DNA of 64,000 bases from Monarcha castaneiventris obscurior (GCA_026261815.1 JAMPIT010000493.1:9689501-9753500), one strand, 5' to 3'. Counted from the first letter of the stretch, positions 12,256-24,250 are shown. The notes: generated by a model not told the origin, from the letters alone. Program-made: numbers and translations.

Positions 12256-13833
12256 GGTGGCACTTCAGCTGATGTGCTGCCATCTTTCCAGGTAAATAAA
12301 AGCCCGCATGAATTGTTCCCAGACTTTATTTCACGAGCTGGGTTCAAAGCCCTGCTCGCCCCGGGGCCAAGAGAGGACAAGGAGTGTGAGCAGTGCCAAA
12401 CTGGCACCGGGCTCACAAGGATTTCTCACCTCAGTGGGGTTTGGATCAAACATTGCAGAAGAAAAGCTGAAGAATCCCCAGCCCAGGGTGGTTTCATACC
12501 TGCACTGCAGGGTTACACAACAGAGGGCACGGGCTGCTGTGGGATGGGGCTGACCCAGCCCAGCTCTGCAGAGTCCCCTGATAATCCAGGGAGGGTGAAT
12601 TGTTTGCTGGATGTGTCTCCTCCATTAATTACACAGTTTGGGGGACTAGTTTGGACAAGATATTTAATTTTTAGATAGCCAAAGTTCAGGAAAACAAACG
12701 CAGCTGAAATCCTTCTCTGCCTCAAAGAACAGTCCATTTGTGTGCTGGAGTTTTGCTGGTGAACTCTTCCCTGTGTGCTCTGCTTGGAGCTGCTGCTCCA
12801 GTGTTCACCAAAAAGGGGATTCCAGGTGGCTTTTATGTTCATCACGGTAACAAACACAATTTGGAGGGGACAGAGCTGTGAACTTTGGGTCGTGCTTGTG
12901 TGGTGGTTCATTGTTTTCACGAGGAATGAAAGGGGAGGAGGTTTCTTGGAGGAAACAACCAAGATAGTCCACGTATTCTGTTGTCCTTGAAATGTTTTTC
13001 CTCAGCCTCTGGAAGTTCCAGAGGAGAGGGATTGTAGTTACTGAGGTATATTGTGCTAAAGGATCAGCAAAATTCATCTGAAGTGGTTCTGGCTTTGAAG
13101 TTTTCTCATCAAAATCATAATTGGAGAAGGAGGTTTCCAAATTTATCATTCCTTCCTTCAGTACTCGTTTGCAAGTACCCAGGCACCACAGAAAGCCACA
13201 TTCATTTAGGCCTTTGTGCAGGGTTTTGCTTTCACATATGAGCAATAATTATCAATAATTACAGGGAAAAGCCTCATTCCCTCACTTTGCTTTCCACGCA
13301 GGATCCTCTTAGATTTGTTACCAAACACCTGCAGTTTATTTTTATTGTGAGGAACGTCAGAAATATTTACAAACAGGCACTGGGTTCCTCAGACATCAGC
13401 AGAGGAGAAATCAACGGCCCAGTTTGACTCCCAAGCACAAACACAACATGGAAACCCTCTCGCCCTGCAGGGGCAGGTTCAGCACAGTCAAAATCTTCCT
13501 TGGGGAACAGATGCCGGGTGTTATCACCTAGATCTGAACCCTGTAGTGCTCACACTGGGAATTTCCATTTCCACTTCCCATTTCCTCTCCTGCAGATCCC
13601 CACGGGAGCCCTGACAACCCCCCAGATTGTCACCACAGGCCTTTTTTCCCCCAGACAAAACCCAACAGGTTGAGCCACCGAGATGTCCTGTATGGATACT
13701 GAAAAAGCCTCAGCAGAGAATTTCTTCAGCTCTCTGCAGTAGTTTGTAGGAGTTCTGCCTTTCCCATGCAGATTACTTTAAACAAGATTCCAGTATTGTA
13801 AACTTCTTGCACTTGCAGGTTGTTTGGCAGAAT
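12256..13833. other. Non-coding stretch, nothing recognised
   Basis: No gene or known repeat family was recognised. The reading frame at 12154-12678 depends on the poly-T tract and is not a gene candidate. Confidence 0.55.
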
Positions 13834-14050
13834 TGTTATGGTTCTAACTAGAAAAACATTCAGAGATGGGTGTCTTAGAACTTGCCCAATCCCCTTAGGG
13901 GGTGGATGGCAAAACCAATCACCTTATGCCACTTAATACACGTTGTGAACTAACGTATAAAAGTTTTCAGAGAATTCACTAAATGGCTGCTGCCACTTGA
14001 CCCTGAGCCTGGACTTTGTGTCGTTTCTCTCCTCGGCCACGGTGACAACA
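13834..14050 (+). mobile_element. Probable short solo LTR
   Basis: The segment starts TGTTATGG and ends GTGACAACA, so the ends are TG and CA with an imperfect terminal inverted repeat (TGTTAT against TGTTGT). A good TATA box (GTATAAAAG, 13955-13963) sits roughly midway, followed by a U5-like stretch with CTCCTCGGCCACGG. I found no polyadenylation signal and no clear target-site duplication, so the borders are tentative. The order of signals resembles short avian ERV LTRs. Confidence 0.45.
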
Positions 14051-14189
14051 GCGACAGTCCTGCTCCTCAAACCCAACCTGGCAGTGACCCCACACTCCAT
14101 CCAAGCTCACCCCAGCCACGGGCAGAGGCTCTGCTGGGCTGGGGGCAGGATCTGATCACGTTTTGTTTGTTCTTTTGCCAGGTTCTGGC

Positions 14190-14270
14190 TGCGTTTGGAG
14201 CCGTGACTCCGTCGGGGCCACGCCGGGTCTCGCGCGGCGTCTCCCGGCTTTGGCGGCTGCCGGGGCTCGG
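14190..14270. other. Compact CpG-rich patch
   Basis: About 14 CpG dinucleotides fall in roughly 80 bp (for example CGGGTCTCGCGCGGCG), in a region otherwise poor in CpG. No TATA, start codon context or splice signal ties it to a gene. It could be an orphan CpG island, the remains of a GC-rich repeat, or an enhancer. It begins about 140 bp after the probable LTR. Confidence 0.5.
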
Positions 14271-14289
14271 GTGATGGATTGGGGCTTTG

Positions 14290-15179
14290 ATCAGCACGGG
14301 CAGGACAAGCCTGCAAAGGGCTCTGGAGCTCTGCAGCGGCTCCAGGGAGAGCCTGGCTGTGGGATTTGTGCGAATACACGTTGCCATATAGCCCAGATGA
14401 ATGTCAGGATGAATTCCCGTGTGGAATCTCCCCCTTCCTGCCCAGCCACGGGACTTGCAGGTATCTCTACGTGGTTTGTATCAGGAGAAAGACTAAAAAG
14501 CAGCTACCCAAACACCTCGAGAGAAGAAAGCAGATAAAACCCCTCCATTTGTGTCTTTTAACTCATAAAACACGACAGAGAGCACAGTTCACACACAAAG
14601 TGCCAACCCTCAGGAGCTGGCAGCTCCTCGTTCCCCTGTGGCTGGAAGCAAGAAACCACTGTTTCTAAAACACATCTGTTCTTTTAAAAATAAAGGTTAT
14701 TCCCACTTCTCCTCACCCAGAACAACAAGTAGGAACACCAAGAAATGAGAGCTTCGCAGCCACAAGAATGTCCTCATTGTTTTGTGCCCATCACTGGCTT
14801 TCCATAAATACCAGCCCAGCTGCTGTTGGAATAATCGGAGTTTCTTGCTCTGTTCTGCTCTGCTCGTGTGTCCACATTAAAAGTGTCGCTTTCACAAGGC
14901 CCAAATCCCTCTTTCCAACACTCTGAATTTAGCATTCAGCAGAGGCAGCTCAGCCATCCCTCAGACCATGACGTTTGTGAGTTATTTTTGGGGGTTTGGC
15001 AGAGCCCTCAGCATCAGCCTCAGAGCAGCCCTTCAAAATGTGTGCTCAGCTAAATTCGCGCCGTGTAAAAGAAATATTGAGGAGTCCAAGCGAGTCGCCC
15101 ACCTTCCTTTCTGCCTCCCCTTCGATGGGATTGCTTTCAACTCAAACACCCCGTGGGCGGAGAGATCCTCCTGCCTCAT
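14290..15179. other. Non-coding stretch, nothing recognised
   Basis: No gene or repeat family was recognised. The sequence has mixed composition. Confidence 0.55.
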
Positions 15180-15260
15180 CCAAATGGACGTGGAGATGGA
15201 TTATTTGGGTTCATTTGCATGCATTTGCATTCTCCCCGAGAACATTTTTTCGGAATGTGT
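15180..15260. promoter_or_regulatory. Paired octamer motifs, candidate enhancer
   Basis: Two exact ATTTGCAT octamers lie at 15213-15220 and 15223-15230, ten bases apart, which is about one helical turn. ATTTGCAT is the known binding site of POU/Oct proteins. Functional use is inferred only. Confidence 0.35.
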
Positions 15261-16404
15261 ACCTGACATTTCACACACAAGCGTTGATGTGTTTGAAAAT
15301 TCCAAGTGTCCTCTGATTCTGAGGGTCGTTGGGTTGGAGGCATCAGCTGAGCCAGCAGGTTTGTGGTCTGAGAGGGGCACGGGATGCACAGTCCAGTAAA
15401 ATCCAAGGAATTCCAGTCCAGAAAAACCAACCACAAATTTTAAAACACCGATTAAAACAACCAAGAAGCTGAAGGGCTACAAAGAAGTCTACAATAAGCA
15501 GAAATTCCTCAAGTGGCTGGTGGGATTTGGGTTTTTCAGACACCTCAGGGAATGTTGCTCTTCTGTCTCTAGAAACCCCCCGAAGTTGCCTAAATTGCCC
15601 CAAGAAATGGAATTTTAAAAATCATCAGTGATTTGACGCTCCTGTGGTGACCTCTCCCCATGCAGGGTCTGGCAGTAACAACTCTGACGTTCCTCCAACT
15701 TCACAGCACGGTTTTATCACAAATTTTAATGGTTTTTACTCTAAAGTGGTTGGCAGCAGAATCTCCTCCCTCATTGCCTTTTGTTCTTTTATTCTTCCTG
15801 TTTTTATTTTATTGCTTTGCCTGTTGGGAATTATTCCCTTTTTGGTTTTTTGGATTCTAGATGAAGACGAGAGCAATGTGTCATCGATCTGTCCCTTCCA
15901 ACACTTGCATTAAACACTTTCCTCCTTGCAGAGTGGGTGGGAAAACCAGGATTTTTATGGATAATCTCTATGCCAACGAGCAAACACTGAACTATGGACC
16001 ACAACAAATAATGATTCACTGGGATGAGCTGGGAAGGGCTGGAAGTGCTGATGAACCTCAGACAAGTCCCCATGTCGTGGAGTGGCCACTGAACCTCCAA
16101 TTTCTTCCTTCAGAAGGAAGAAAATAAAGCAAAACACTGAGCCAAGTTATGTTTTGAGGAGGAGAAGGGAATATTTCTCTTCCCAGGAAAAACTCTGATG
16201 CCTGGGATCAATAGAATGTGGACAGATAAGATAAAGAGCAATAAATTCCTTTTTAATTAAAAACTTTAATTTGTCATCAGCAAGGTTGCCTTGCTAGAGG
16301 ATTTCTTAAATATTCAGGTGCCTCTCACTTAATTTCAGAGCTTTCTGCCCAGTAAATGGAGAAATCTGGGTGCCTTAGAGGGTGATTCACCCCCTCTGGC
16401 TTTG
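15261..16404. other. Non-coding stretch, nothing recognised
   Basis: A reading frame at 15644-15913 (plus) would contain one hydrophobic stretch, but it comes from T-rich DNA and has no recognisable homology. No repeat family was recognised. Confidence 0.5.

Positions 16405-16443
<39 letters not shown>
16405..16443. repeat. (ATT)13 microsatellite
   Basis: An uninterrupted 39-bp run of the triplet ATT. It is long and pure, so probably polymorphic. Confidence 0.98.
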
Positions 16444-18508
16444 TGGTAGAACAATCCCTGTCCTTTGACTGGAGTCAATTCTTGATTGACTGGATGGATT
16501 ACAACCCTTGATTTCAAATTTAAATATCTGATCAATACATTCAGATGAAAAAAGTCTGGGTTTATTTCTAGAAAATGGAAATTTTGTTTTGCCTCGGTTT
16601 TAATTTATTTTATTTCCCTTTACTTCAGAACAACTTTGTTCCTATCTAGCATGATAAATCCACCATTTCACTTTGGAAAAACAAACTCCCCTCAAGCCAA
16701 AATCCTCATCCAGGTTTACATCTTCCAGCACATTTATCAGGCCTGGTGATGGTGCTGCTCTCCTGGACACTCTGAGCAGATAAATTAGCACAGCAGCAAA
16801 CACAAATAACCACAATCACCATCAAAATATTCCCTTTCTGTGGGCATTAGGAACTTTCTGGTCATTCTGAGCCCTCCACGAGGTGCTCAGGTAGTTTCAG
16901 ACTGGTGGAAAGAAAGGGGAAAATCTGAAGTTGATGGGTTTTTTGTGGTGAATTTGTACTTAATAACGACGAGGGACTGATGTTGATTCCCACCCCGTGG
17001 GTTTCAAGCCGAGCCAGCAGAGCAGACTTACAAATCACTGCTTTTTGACAGCAGGACAGCGAGATGGCAGAGCCAGGGGCAGGAATTACTCGTGGTTTAC
17101 TTAAGGAATGAGCCTGCATCATCAACATAGGAAAAGCATCCAGCATCACTTCTACCGGGAGCGTGTGATCCAAGGAAAGCAAACAACCGGCTGCAGAAAT
17201 CTCAGAAGGAGCCTTCCCAGGGCACTCTCAGGTCCTCTTGGAAGGGCAGCAATGATCCATGATCCATCATTCCCGAGCTCCCTGATCCTATCAGGCTGTT
17301 CAGAAGCAAAGCTGGTTTCATGTGGTGCCAGAGCAAGATGTAAACACGGCTCGGTGCCGGCCGGGAACATCACAGCCCTGGGCCACGTGGGAGTGAGGAG
17401 GGGGTTATTTGGGAATAAACAACTCCTTAAACCTCTAGAAAACATTGTCTCCAATCAATATTGGCCTGGTTTTCCAGCAATGGCTTCGGCAGGGCTGTAG
17501 CTGACTCCAACCATCAAAAACAAGGGATGTGTTTGGCGATTTCCAAGGATTTCGAGATCCTGGGATTGCTCCCTTAGGTGAGGGAAAACAACTGCTGTCT
17601 TAAAGGCAGGGGAAACACAGCCAGGCTGTTCCAAGCAGAAAGGATTGATACCCCCCCCACTGGGCACAAGGCACAGCAAAGGGACTTGGAATGGGATAAA
17701 AGGGACAAATCTGTCATAAGAGCAATAAAAGCTTCCACCAACAATAGCGTGAGGGCACCGGGGGTTAATAAGAGCATTCACTTCACCCAGGTTTTCTTAA
17801 ATTTAATGTTCCAATCAATAGTGGTTTGTATTTCTAAATCATTTAACATCTAAGAGGTGTTTCCAGCACTATAACAAGGCTGCAGGGCTTTAAAAGCTTT
17901 CCCAAAGCAGGGCTGGAGCTCGGAATAATATGGCAGCCACCTCTGGCTCTGCTATTCCCACCAAATTGTGGGAGAAACTTCCTTTTCCCTCCCTCTCTGA
18001 GAAAGCCATGAGCAGTTAAACATCCCTGGGTTTATCCCCCTCTGCCTGTGTGTGCCTTTGGAATCAAGGAAATTAGGGGCACAGAATGAATCCTCTCTTT
18101 TATTTAGGTGGGAACTCTCTGCTCCCCTTTAACACCACGGATTTCTTCATCAGCAGGGTTTTCAGTGAGCACATCCCCAGTTATTTACCCGAGGAGAGAG
18201 TTTAGAGCCAGGCTGCTTGGGTTGTTTTCAATTCCTAAGCAACGCCAATGTTTCTTTGTCTGGCTACTGAAATCTCGGCCCCAGCTTTGTCAATATTTGG
18301 CCTTATCTTAAAGAACTCCAAAGCAGGGTCAAAGGAGAGCAAACTCTCCCTCCAGAAAGCAAATATCAATTATTTAACCATGTCTTTGGGCAAGTTCAGG
18401 AGAGAAATGGCAAGAAAGGCAAAGCCTGGTTGTCCAGAGAGAGCTGTTGTGCTTCGAACCCAGTGGTTGTTGATACAGAACAAATTTAAACTGCCCCAGG
18501 GCAGGGCT
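16444..18508. other. Non-coding stretch, nothing recognised
   Basis: No gene or repeat family was recognised. A single CACGTG E-box lies in GGCCACGTGGG near 17382-17392, and a C8 run near 17651. Confidence 0.5.
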
Positions 18509-18699
18509 AGATGGGATTTGGGGAAGGAATCGTTCCCTGGGAGGGTGGAGAGGCCCTGGCACAGAGAAGCTGTGGCTGCCTGGAAGTGTCCAAGGCCAGG
18601 CTGGACAGGGCTTGGAGCAATCTGGGATAGGGGAAGGGGGAACAAGATGAACTTTGAGTTCCCTTCCAAGCCAAACCAGACTGGGATTCCATGATTGTG
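18509..18699 (+). mobile_element. CR1 LINE fragment, 3' end
   Basis: This is sense-strand CR1 3' sequence. GGGAGGGTGGAGAGGCCCTG and CAGAGAAGCTGTGGCTGCC lead into GGAAGTGTCCAAGGCCAGG, then GGGCTTGGAGCAATCTGGGA, and it ends CCATGATTGTG, a decayed CR1 tail. Part of the block before the final TTCCCTTCCAAGCC is lost or changed. It is 5'-truncated. Confidence 0.9.
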
Positions 18700-20418
18700 T
18701 TTCTTTTACTTTTGACTGCAAGAACGAATTGTCCCCTCCACATTTAAGAGTCTGAGAGCACAAATCCATCAATCCTTGTCCATGACTCTCTGCTGGAAGT
18801 GCATTGGGACTAAGTTGCAGAGTGGGAAGTGAGATCTTGGAAATGAAGGATGATTTTAGCACAGGAACTGCTGGGTGCAAAGTGACAGTGGATGGATTTG
18901 AGCTGGGAATTGAAATGAGGACTCTGACCATAAAAAACTGAGAGGTTCTGGAGCTCTGCTGACGCTCTGCCTTCAGGGTTGAACCCTAAATTCCAATCAA
19001 ATCAATGAGAGTGGATCCAGTGGAGACCAGTGGCTCATTCACGCTTCCAAATCCCATGATGAATTTGAGAATAGGTCCCTGAAGCAGAAGCCTGTAAAGG
19101 ATTTACAAACTCCTTTGTGTAGTCAGAGCAGTAGAGAACCAGTCTGGGTTTGAGGAGCCCGTGGGTTAATTCCTCACACTTTTACAGTCCCCCTTCCCAC
19201 TGTTTTCATATCAATAGCCACAATAATGTTCACTTTGTGAATATTCCCTGCCTGAGCTTCCTGCTTTAGCGTCCTGTTCCTACAACAGGGTCCTGTGCAA
19301 ATGCTCTGATTAGAAAAGCCTCAATTACCTGCCCAAAAGGCTCTGCAGGTTGGGACACTCTGAAATTGGGACACTCTGAAATTACCCCAAGTTTGTAGAA
19401 TTTACCAGAGCAGCTCGTTTAATATCCCCTCTCAGCAGCACTGGAGAGCAGAATTAGTCTTTTGAGAGCGGTTTCACTTAATTAAATAAAACTTGTATGT
19501 TTGAAGAATAACCTCTGTAGCATCTGGAAAAGTTTCCATGGATTGATCAGGAGTAAAGCAGGAAGGTCTGAGCTCCCCCAGCCTGTCCTGGCAGAGCTCA
19601 GCTCCAAACCTTGACCATTCCAGAGCTCCAAGGCACTGGTTTTGCACCACTCAGCAAAGTGTTTGTTTGATCCATGGCATCTCTTCCTGGTGAGGTCTGA
19701 GGTGAGAGGATGAAGGCTGAAGGATCAGAAGGGATGAGTCAGGAAATGTTTTGCTTTCCCTACATTCCCCCCAGGGTGGAACTTTTGGAGGAATCCCTGC
19801 TCTAAGATAACACTGATTGCAATTTCTTACGTTCTCTGTTGCAGCTAAGTGAAAAGAAAATAATGAGCGCAGTGTTTGGCCATGGAGATCTGCCTGGTTA
19901 AAAAAACCCAACCAAAACACAGCCCAAGTGTGTAAAAAGCAGGGAGTGAACCACTGGCAGTGGCAACTCTGTCAGAATTAGGAAATTAAGTTCATTAAAG
20001 GTGTGGTAACTTAATTTTCTATGCAAGCATGTAATGATGAGGGTTGGGCAGAAAAAAAAACCTCTCAGACATCCAATTTAACACAAACCCACCCAAAGCT
20101 GGCAGGGAGGAGCTCCCCAGCTCAGCCCTGGCTCCCTCTTTGGGTTACTTTTGCTCTAAATAGGCCAAATTAGCCCCACACTGTGTCCCCTCCATGTTCC
20201 CTTGATGGGAGCAGTTGGGATCTGAGGGTGCCACTCCCCAAACCCCCCAGAGCAGCCCCCAAGAAATTCCCTGCTCCAAGAGGGAGGAAGATGAGTCCCA
20301 GGTGGAGCCATGGCCCTGCTTGCCCCTGTCCCCTCCTGCTGCTGCCCAGGACGGGTCACAGGCTCCTTGTTCCATGGTTTTGTCCATTTTTGTTCCCAAG
20401 TATCCACGTCTGCGGCAC
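18700..20418. other. Non-coding stretch, small tandem repeat only
   Basis: No gene or repeat family was recognised. A 16-bp unit GGGACACTCTGAAATT is tandemly duplicated at 19352-19383. Confidence 0.55.
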
Positions 20419-20422
20419 CAGT
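20419..20422. repeat. Left target-site duplication (CAGT)
   Basis: CAGT precedes the LTR and is repeated immediately after it at 20861-20864. A 4-bp duplication is typical of ERV1 (gamma-like) integration. Confidence 0.6.
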
Positions 20423-20860
20423 TGATGCCTTAGGTTTTAACTTTTATATTTTTCAATTTCTGTACTGCTTAGAGTGTAACTCTGCAGTTCCTTGTAGCCT
20501 GGAATTTCTGCTCTCTCGTGCTGGGCAGACACAACAAAGCCTCTCCAGGCTTTGCCTTCAAGGACAGCCAGGCTCTTCTAGGCCCAAAATGTGTAACCCA
20601 AAGCCTCTAAAGGGGGGAGCAAGCTGAGGGGAATTCCATCATTGAACTGGGGCTTTAATTGGAGAATTAACCGTGGTATGCAAATGAACCAAACCTATAA
20701 AGGTGTGAAGAACTCGTGACCTGGGGTCCATCTTGGGGTCCATTTTTGGAGGCAGCCTCTGGCTCCCCAGGGTGTGCCTTGAAGGCCTTCAAATAAACCC
20801 CGACCTTTATTCCCTTACTCTTGTCTGGTCTCTGTTTCTGGGTGGCTGCAGAAGGCATCA
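20423..20860 (+). mobile_element. Solo LTR, ERV1-like
   Basis: This 438-bp element begins TGATGCCTT and ends AAGGCATCA, a perfect 9-bp terminal inverted repeat with the TG and CA ends of retroviral LTRs. It is flanked by the 4-bp repeat CAGT. Internal signals are in LTR order: an ATGCAAAT octamer (20679-20686), a TATA box TATAAAG (20696-20702), then AATAAA (20792-20797) followed by a T-rich stretch. No internal viral genes adjoin it, so it is a solo LTR. The 4-bp target duplication points to the ERV1 class. The family name is not assigned. The intact ends suggest it is not very old. Confidence 0.9.
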
Positions 20861-20864
20861 CAGT
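20861..20864. repeat. Right target-site duplication (CAGT)
   Basis: CAGT matches 20419-20422. Confidence 0.6.
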
Positions 20865-22736
20865 CACTCCCTGACCCTTTTCCCTCAGCCCCAGGACTGT
20901 GGTGGTGGCTTTTCCCCAGCTGGGTTCAGGCTTTTGCAGTGCTAATTTCTTTAAGCCTTCCCATAATTACACAAAATGTGCTGGAATCCTCTAATCCCCC
21001 TGTTCAGCATCAGCATTCCCTGTTGTTCTGGATTCTCCAAGGCATATTTATGGATAAGTGTGTGGTGGATGGACAAGAATCCCCTCTGATCACTGAGGGA
21101 AAACCTGGAGATGAAATCTCCTTTTCTCCCCAGACTGACTCGATTTTCACCACTTCTTGATTCAGACACAGGCATGAAACCAAAGAAACTCCAGCCTCAA
21201 CCTCACTTTATGGTCCTTTTAACAACTAAAACTTCACAACTGCCTTCCAAATCACTCTCACTGCCTCGCTTCTCCTTAAGATGCTTAAAATAAAATTAAA
21301 GAAAATTTGTTTCCCAAACGAATTCCACAATTTTACTCCTTTCTAATTTCCCTGTGGTTGCCCAGCCCAAACAGATGCTGGGTTAATTTACCAAGGGAGA
21401 AGGAATCACTCTGTTTATATCAATATATTTAAAACAAGACTCCTGTCCATGTTCTCTAATTCTCAGTGTAGGGTTATTTCTATAGCCAAAATTTCTGGTG
21501 GCCTATTAGCGCTATATAAAACCCTAAAGATTTCCTGTTCCAGCAGGCAGCAGGTTTGACAGAAAAGCTGAACTGGATCCTTTCAGGGAAAGTCACTTCT
21601 GGAGACACCAAAATGCCACCAAAGCTCTGTGCTGCCCACGTGCTCTCCTCCCTAATTCCCAGGCCAGCATGGTCCTGCTTTCCTTGTGCTTGGGAATTTG
21701 AGGGTTTTAGGGAGCATTTAGGGCTGTACAGATATTTTTGGGGTGGTGCTGCAGCCCTGAGATCCTGGGGGATGTTCAAGCAGAAGTGAAGTGAAGCACC
21801 TTCATGGCTTCATTGATAAGAGCAGCGAACAGGGAGTGAAATGTGGGATTTGTTTTTGGGGCATCTCCTGTAGGATTCACAACCCAGTGCCCCTGTGAGC
21901 TGTGCCCAAAATCAGGGATTAATCTACTCCCAATTAATGTTCATTCGCACCACCTAAATCAAACTTTGAGCTGTGGCCTCCCAAGGAGGGGATGAGCTCC
22001 AAGGATCCCTCCTGGAATTGCAGCTCCATCCTCATCCCCATGGGCTGATGGAGCTCCAGGGGCCCCAAAGGAGTGGGGCAGGTGACCAGGACTAACGTGG
22101 ATTTTTGACACTGCACCTTTCACATTTGCTGTGTTTTCATTTCGCCTCCCGAAAGCTGTGAGGGTGAACATTATTAAAATTAAAAAAAGAAAAAAAAAAA
22201 AAGGGCAAAAAGAAAACAGTGCAAAGCAACAAGGGAGGTTTCTGTCAAAAAAAAAGTCCGAAACTGGGTCCAATTGGACCTGGGTACGGAAATGCTGGAA
22301 CTTGTACCCTCCAGTGGCAAAATAAAACAGGCTACCATTATTAGAAATTTTCTACAGCTAAAGATGTAACATCATAGCTAAATTCAGTCAGAGACAGGTC
22401 GAGCAACAAAAACCAGGAGCCAAGGCAGTCTAGTCTGGTCTGAAACCTGATTCAGGCACCAGATTATGAATAGATTTAACTGGTTTGCCAAACGAAAATG
22501 TAGATTTTGGCAGTGTTTGGGCTCCTTTTATTTTTTTATGTTTTTGGTGTGCTATATGTGGAGTCCTATTGCGCTCTGTGGGGATATGAGAAAAGAGCCT
22601 TTTTATATTATATAACTGCTGGAGGCTCGTGTGTGTGGGTATGGAACAGAAAAAACACCCTTAACCCCGTAAGTGCCGGAAAGGAGCTCTGCCTCGGGGC
22701 CCTTCGTGAAGGACCACGCTCAGCACCAGCACCACT
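20865..22736. other. Non-coding stretch, A-tract only
   Basis: No gene or repeat family was recognised. An A-rich tract lies at 22182-22202. Confidence 0.55.
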
Positions 22737-22872
22737 GGGGGCTGCCACCTCCCTGGAAGTGTCCAAGGCCAGCTTGGATGGGGCTTGGAGCACCCTGGGA
22801 TAGTGGAAGGTGCCCATAGGGGTGGACAGGGATGAACTTTAAGGTTGCTTCCAACCCAAATGATTTTGGGGT
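22737..22872 (+). mobile_element. CR1 LINE fragment, 3' end
   Basis: Sense CR1 3' sequence: GGAAGTGTCCAAGGCCAGC, TGGATGGGGCTTGGAGCACC, GGGATAGTGGAAGGTGCCC, then GTTGCTTCCAACCCAAATGATT. The 8-bp tail has decayed. It belongs to the same subfamily group as the 18509-18699 fragment. Confidence 0.9.
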
Positions 22873-23030
22873 TTTCTGTTCACAGCCAAACTGGTTCCAC
22901 CTTTCCATACAAACCCATCCTGGGGACATCCAGAACCCCCTGCAAGGCTGCCTCAGATTTGGAATCCTCTGCCCACCCTTTTTGGGATAACAACTCACAG
23001 TAGGGGCCTCTTTCGTCCTTGGTCATTTGT

Positions 23031-23100
23031 AGAATCAAAAAATCACAGAATACCCTGAGCTGGAAGGCACCCACAAGGATCTTCGAAGTCCAGCTCCTGG
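23031..23100 (-). mobile_element. CR1 LINE fragment, extreme 3' end
   Basis: An antisense copy of the CR1 end. The tail-like AGAATCAAAAAATCACAGAA is followed by GAGCTGGAAGGCACCCACAAGGATC and the block ending CCAGCTCCTGG. Only about 70 bp remain. The CCCACAAGGATC block marks a different CR1 subfamily from the 22737 fragment. Confidence 0.8.
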
Positions 23101-23539
23101 ATTAATCATGCTTTGATTAATTATAGAGAAAAAACACATTCATCACCTATTTGCCATGGATGTCTTCTGTAGAATCATCTGAAACCTCTCTGAGAAAGAT
23201 AGGTGAGTATTTCAAAGTGAAAAAAACACTTTTAAAACAGCCAGAGGTTCCAGCCACCATATGTAGAGCAGGAAAAGCAAGCAGGAGATCTCTGGAGGTG
23301 CCTTTTGGTGACAGATCCCAGCTCTCCATGGTCGGTTTTCGCTCTGATTCCCTTCAGGTATCTGAGCTGGGAAGGAATAAAAAACGTGGAAGCTCCAAGA
23401 GGAAAACACAATGGTTGTCAGGGAGAAGGGAGCAGATCCCTGCTCTGTGCCTGCTCCTCAGCCCTGCTCCTTCTCCTGTGAGTCCCTCTGGTCACACAGA
23501 GCCACCACCTGCCCCAGAGCCACCCTCAGGGTCACACCA

Positions 23540-23692
23540 TGGAACATCCTGGGTGAAAGGGGCACACAAGGATCATCCACACCAGCTCCTGGCCCTGCAC
23601 AGGACAGCCCCAAAATCCCGCCCTGTGCCTCAGAGCATTGTCCAACACCCCTTGAACTTTGGCTGTGAGCCCTTCCCTGCAGAGACTGTTCC
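23540..23692 (-). mobile_element. CR1 LINE fragment
   Basis: An antisense copy with CACAAGGATCATCCAC, CAGCTCCTGGCCCTGCACAGG, CCTGTGCCTCAGAGCATTGTCC, and CTTGAACTTTGGCTGTGAGCCC in CR1 order. It repeats the CCAGCTCCTGG block also present at 23031-23100, so it is a second copy and not a continuation of that one. Confidence 0.8.
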
Positions 23693-23989
23693 TATTTACC
23701 ATCAGCTCTCCCCAGCCAAGGGCTGATTTGTTGCAGGCTGGCAGCAGGACCCTCCCCACACAGCCATCCTCAGGTCACACCAAACCTAAAGGAGACATTT
23801 CTCACCTCAGCACCGATTTCTGGACTCTCACTTTTCTCTTATTCATCAAGAGAGATTGATAAATTTCAATAAAACCCCTAAAAAAGGGCCAGAACCCCCC
23901 TCTGCCAGTGGCAGCCAGGTGTGCACAGGAGACAGCACAGCACAAAGAGTGGGGACAGCTCAGAGCAGCTCGCTTCACCCTGGGCTGGA

Positions 23990-24250
23990 GCATCACCGAG
24001 GAGAATCCACATGCTGCTCGGGATGTTCATTAATCATCCAGCTAATTTGTTTTTACACAGGAGCGCTGACAGCAAACGAATGTTATTGTAGCAGCAGCGC
24101 TGCATAATCCCCACTATTATGGGTTTAGCAAACGACTGCTCTGTGTTCACTGCTGCTCCTTTCTCCCTCCATCTGCAATTGTAAATTGTAAATATATCTA
24201 TTTTTATTCCCATCTGCTGAAAGGAACGGCCGCACCAGCTGCGGCCAGGG
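23990..24250. promoter_or_regulatory. Candidate conserved non-coding element with hairpin
   Basis: This is complex sequence with homeobox-like TTCATTAATCATCC and a repeated CAGCAGCGCTGC-type core (24088-24105). At 24228-24246 there is a 7-bp GGCCGCA/TGCGGCC inverted repeat with a 5-base loop. It lies just before a tRNA-derived SINE head at 24513-24578. Enhancer function is inferred only. Confidence 0.3.

Noticed and set aside
15644..15913. 89-codon frame with a long hydrophobic segment
   Set aside because: The segment arises from T-rich DNA. No family resemblance and no convincing acceptor or donor sites.
23151..23726. 191-codon reading frame on the plus strand
   Set aside because: Its second half runs through an antisense CR1 fragment (23540-23692), so at least that part cannot be native coding sequence, and the first half has no recognisable match.
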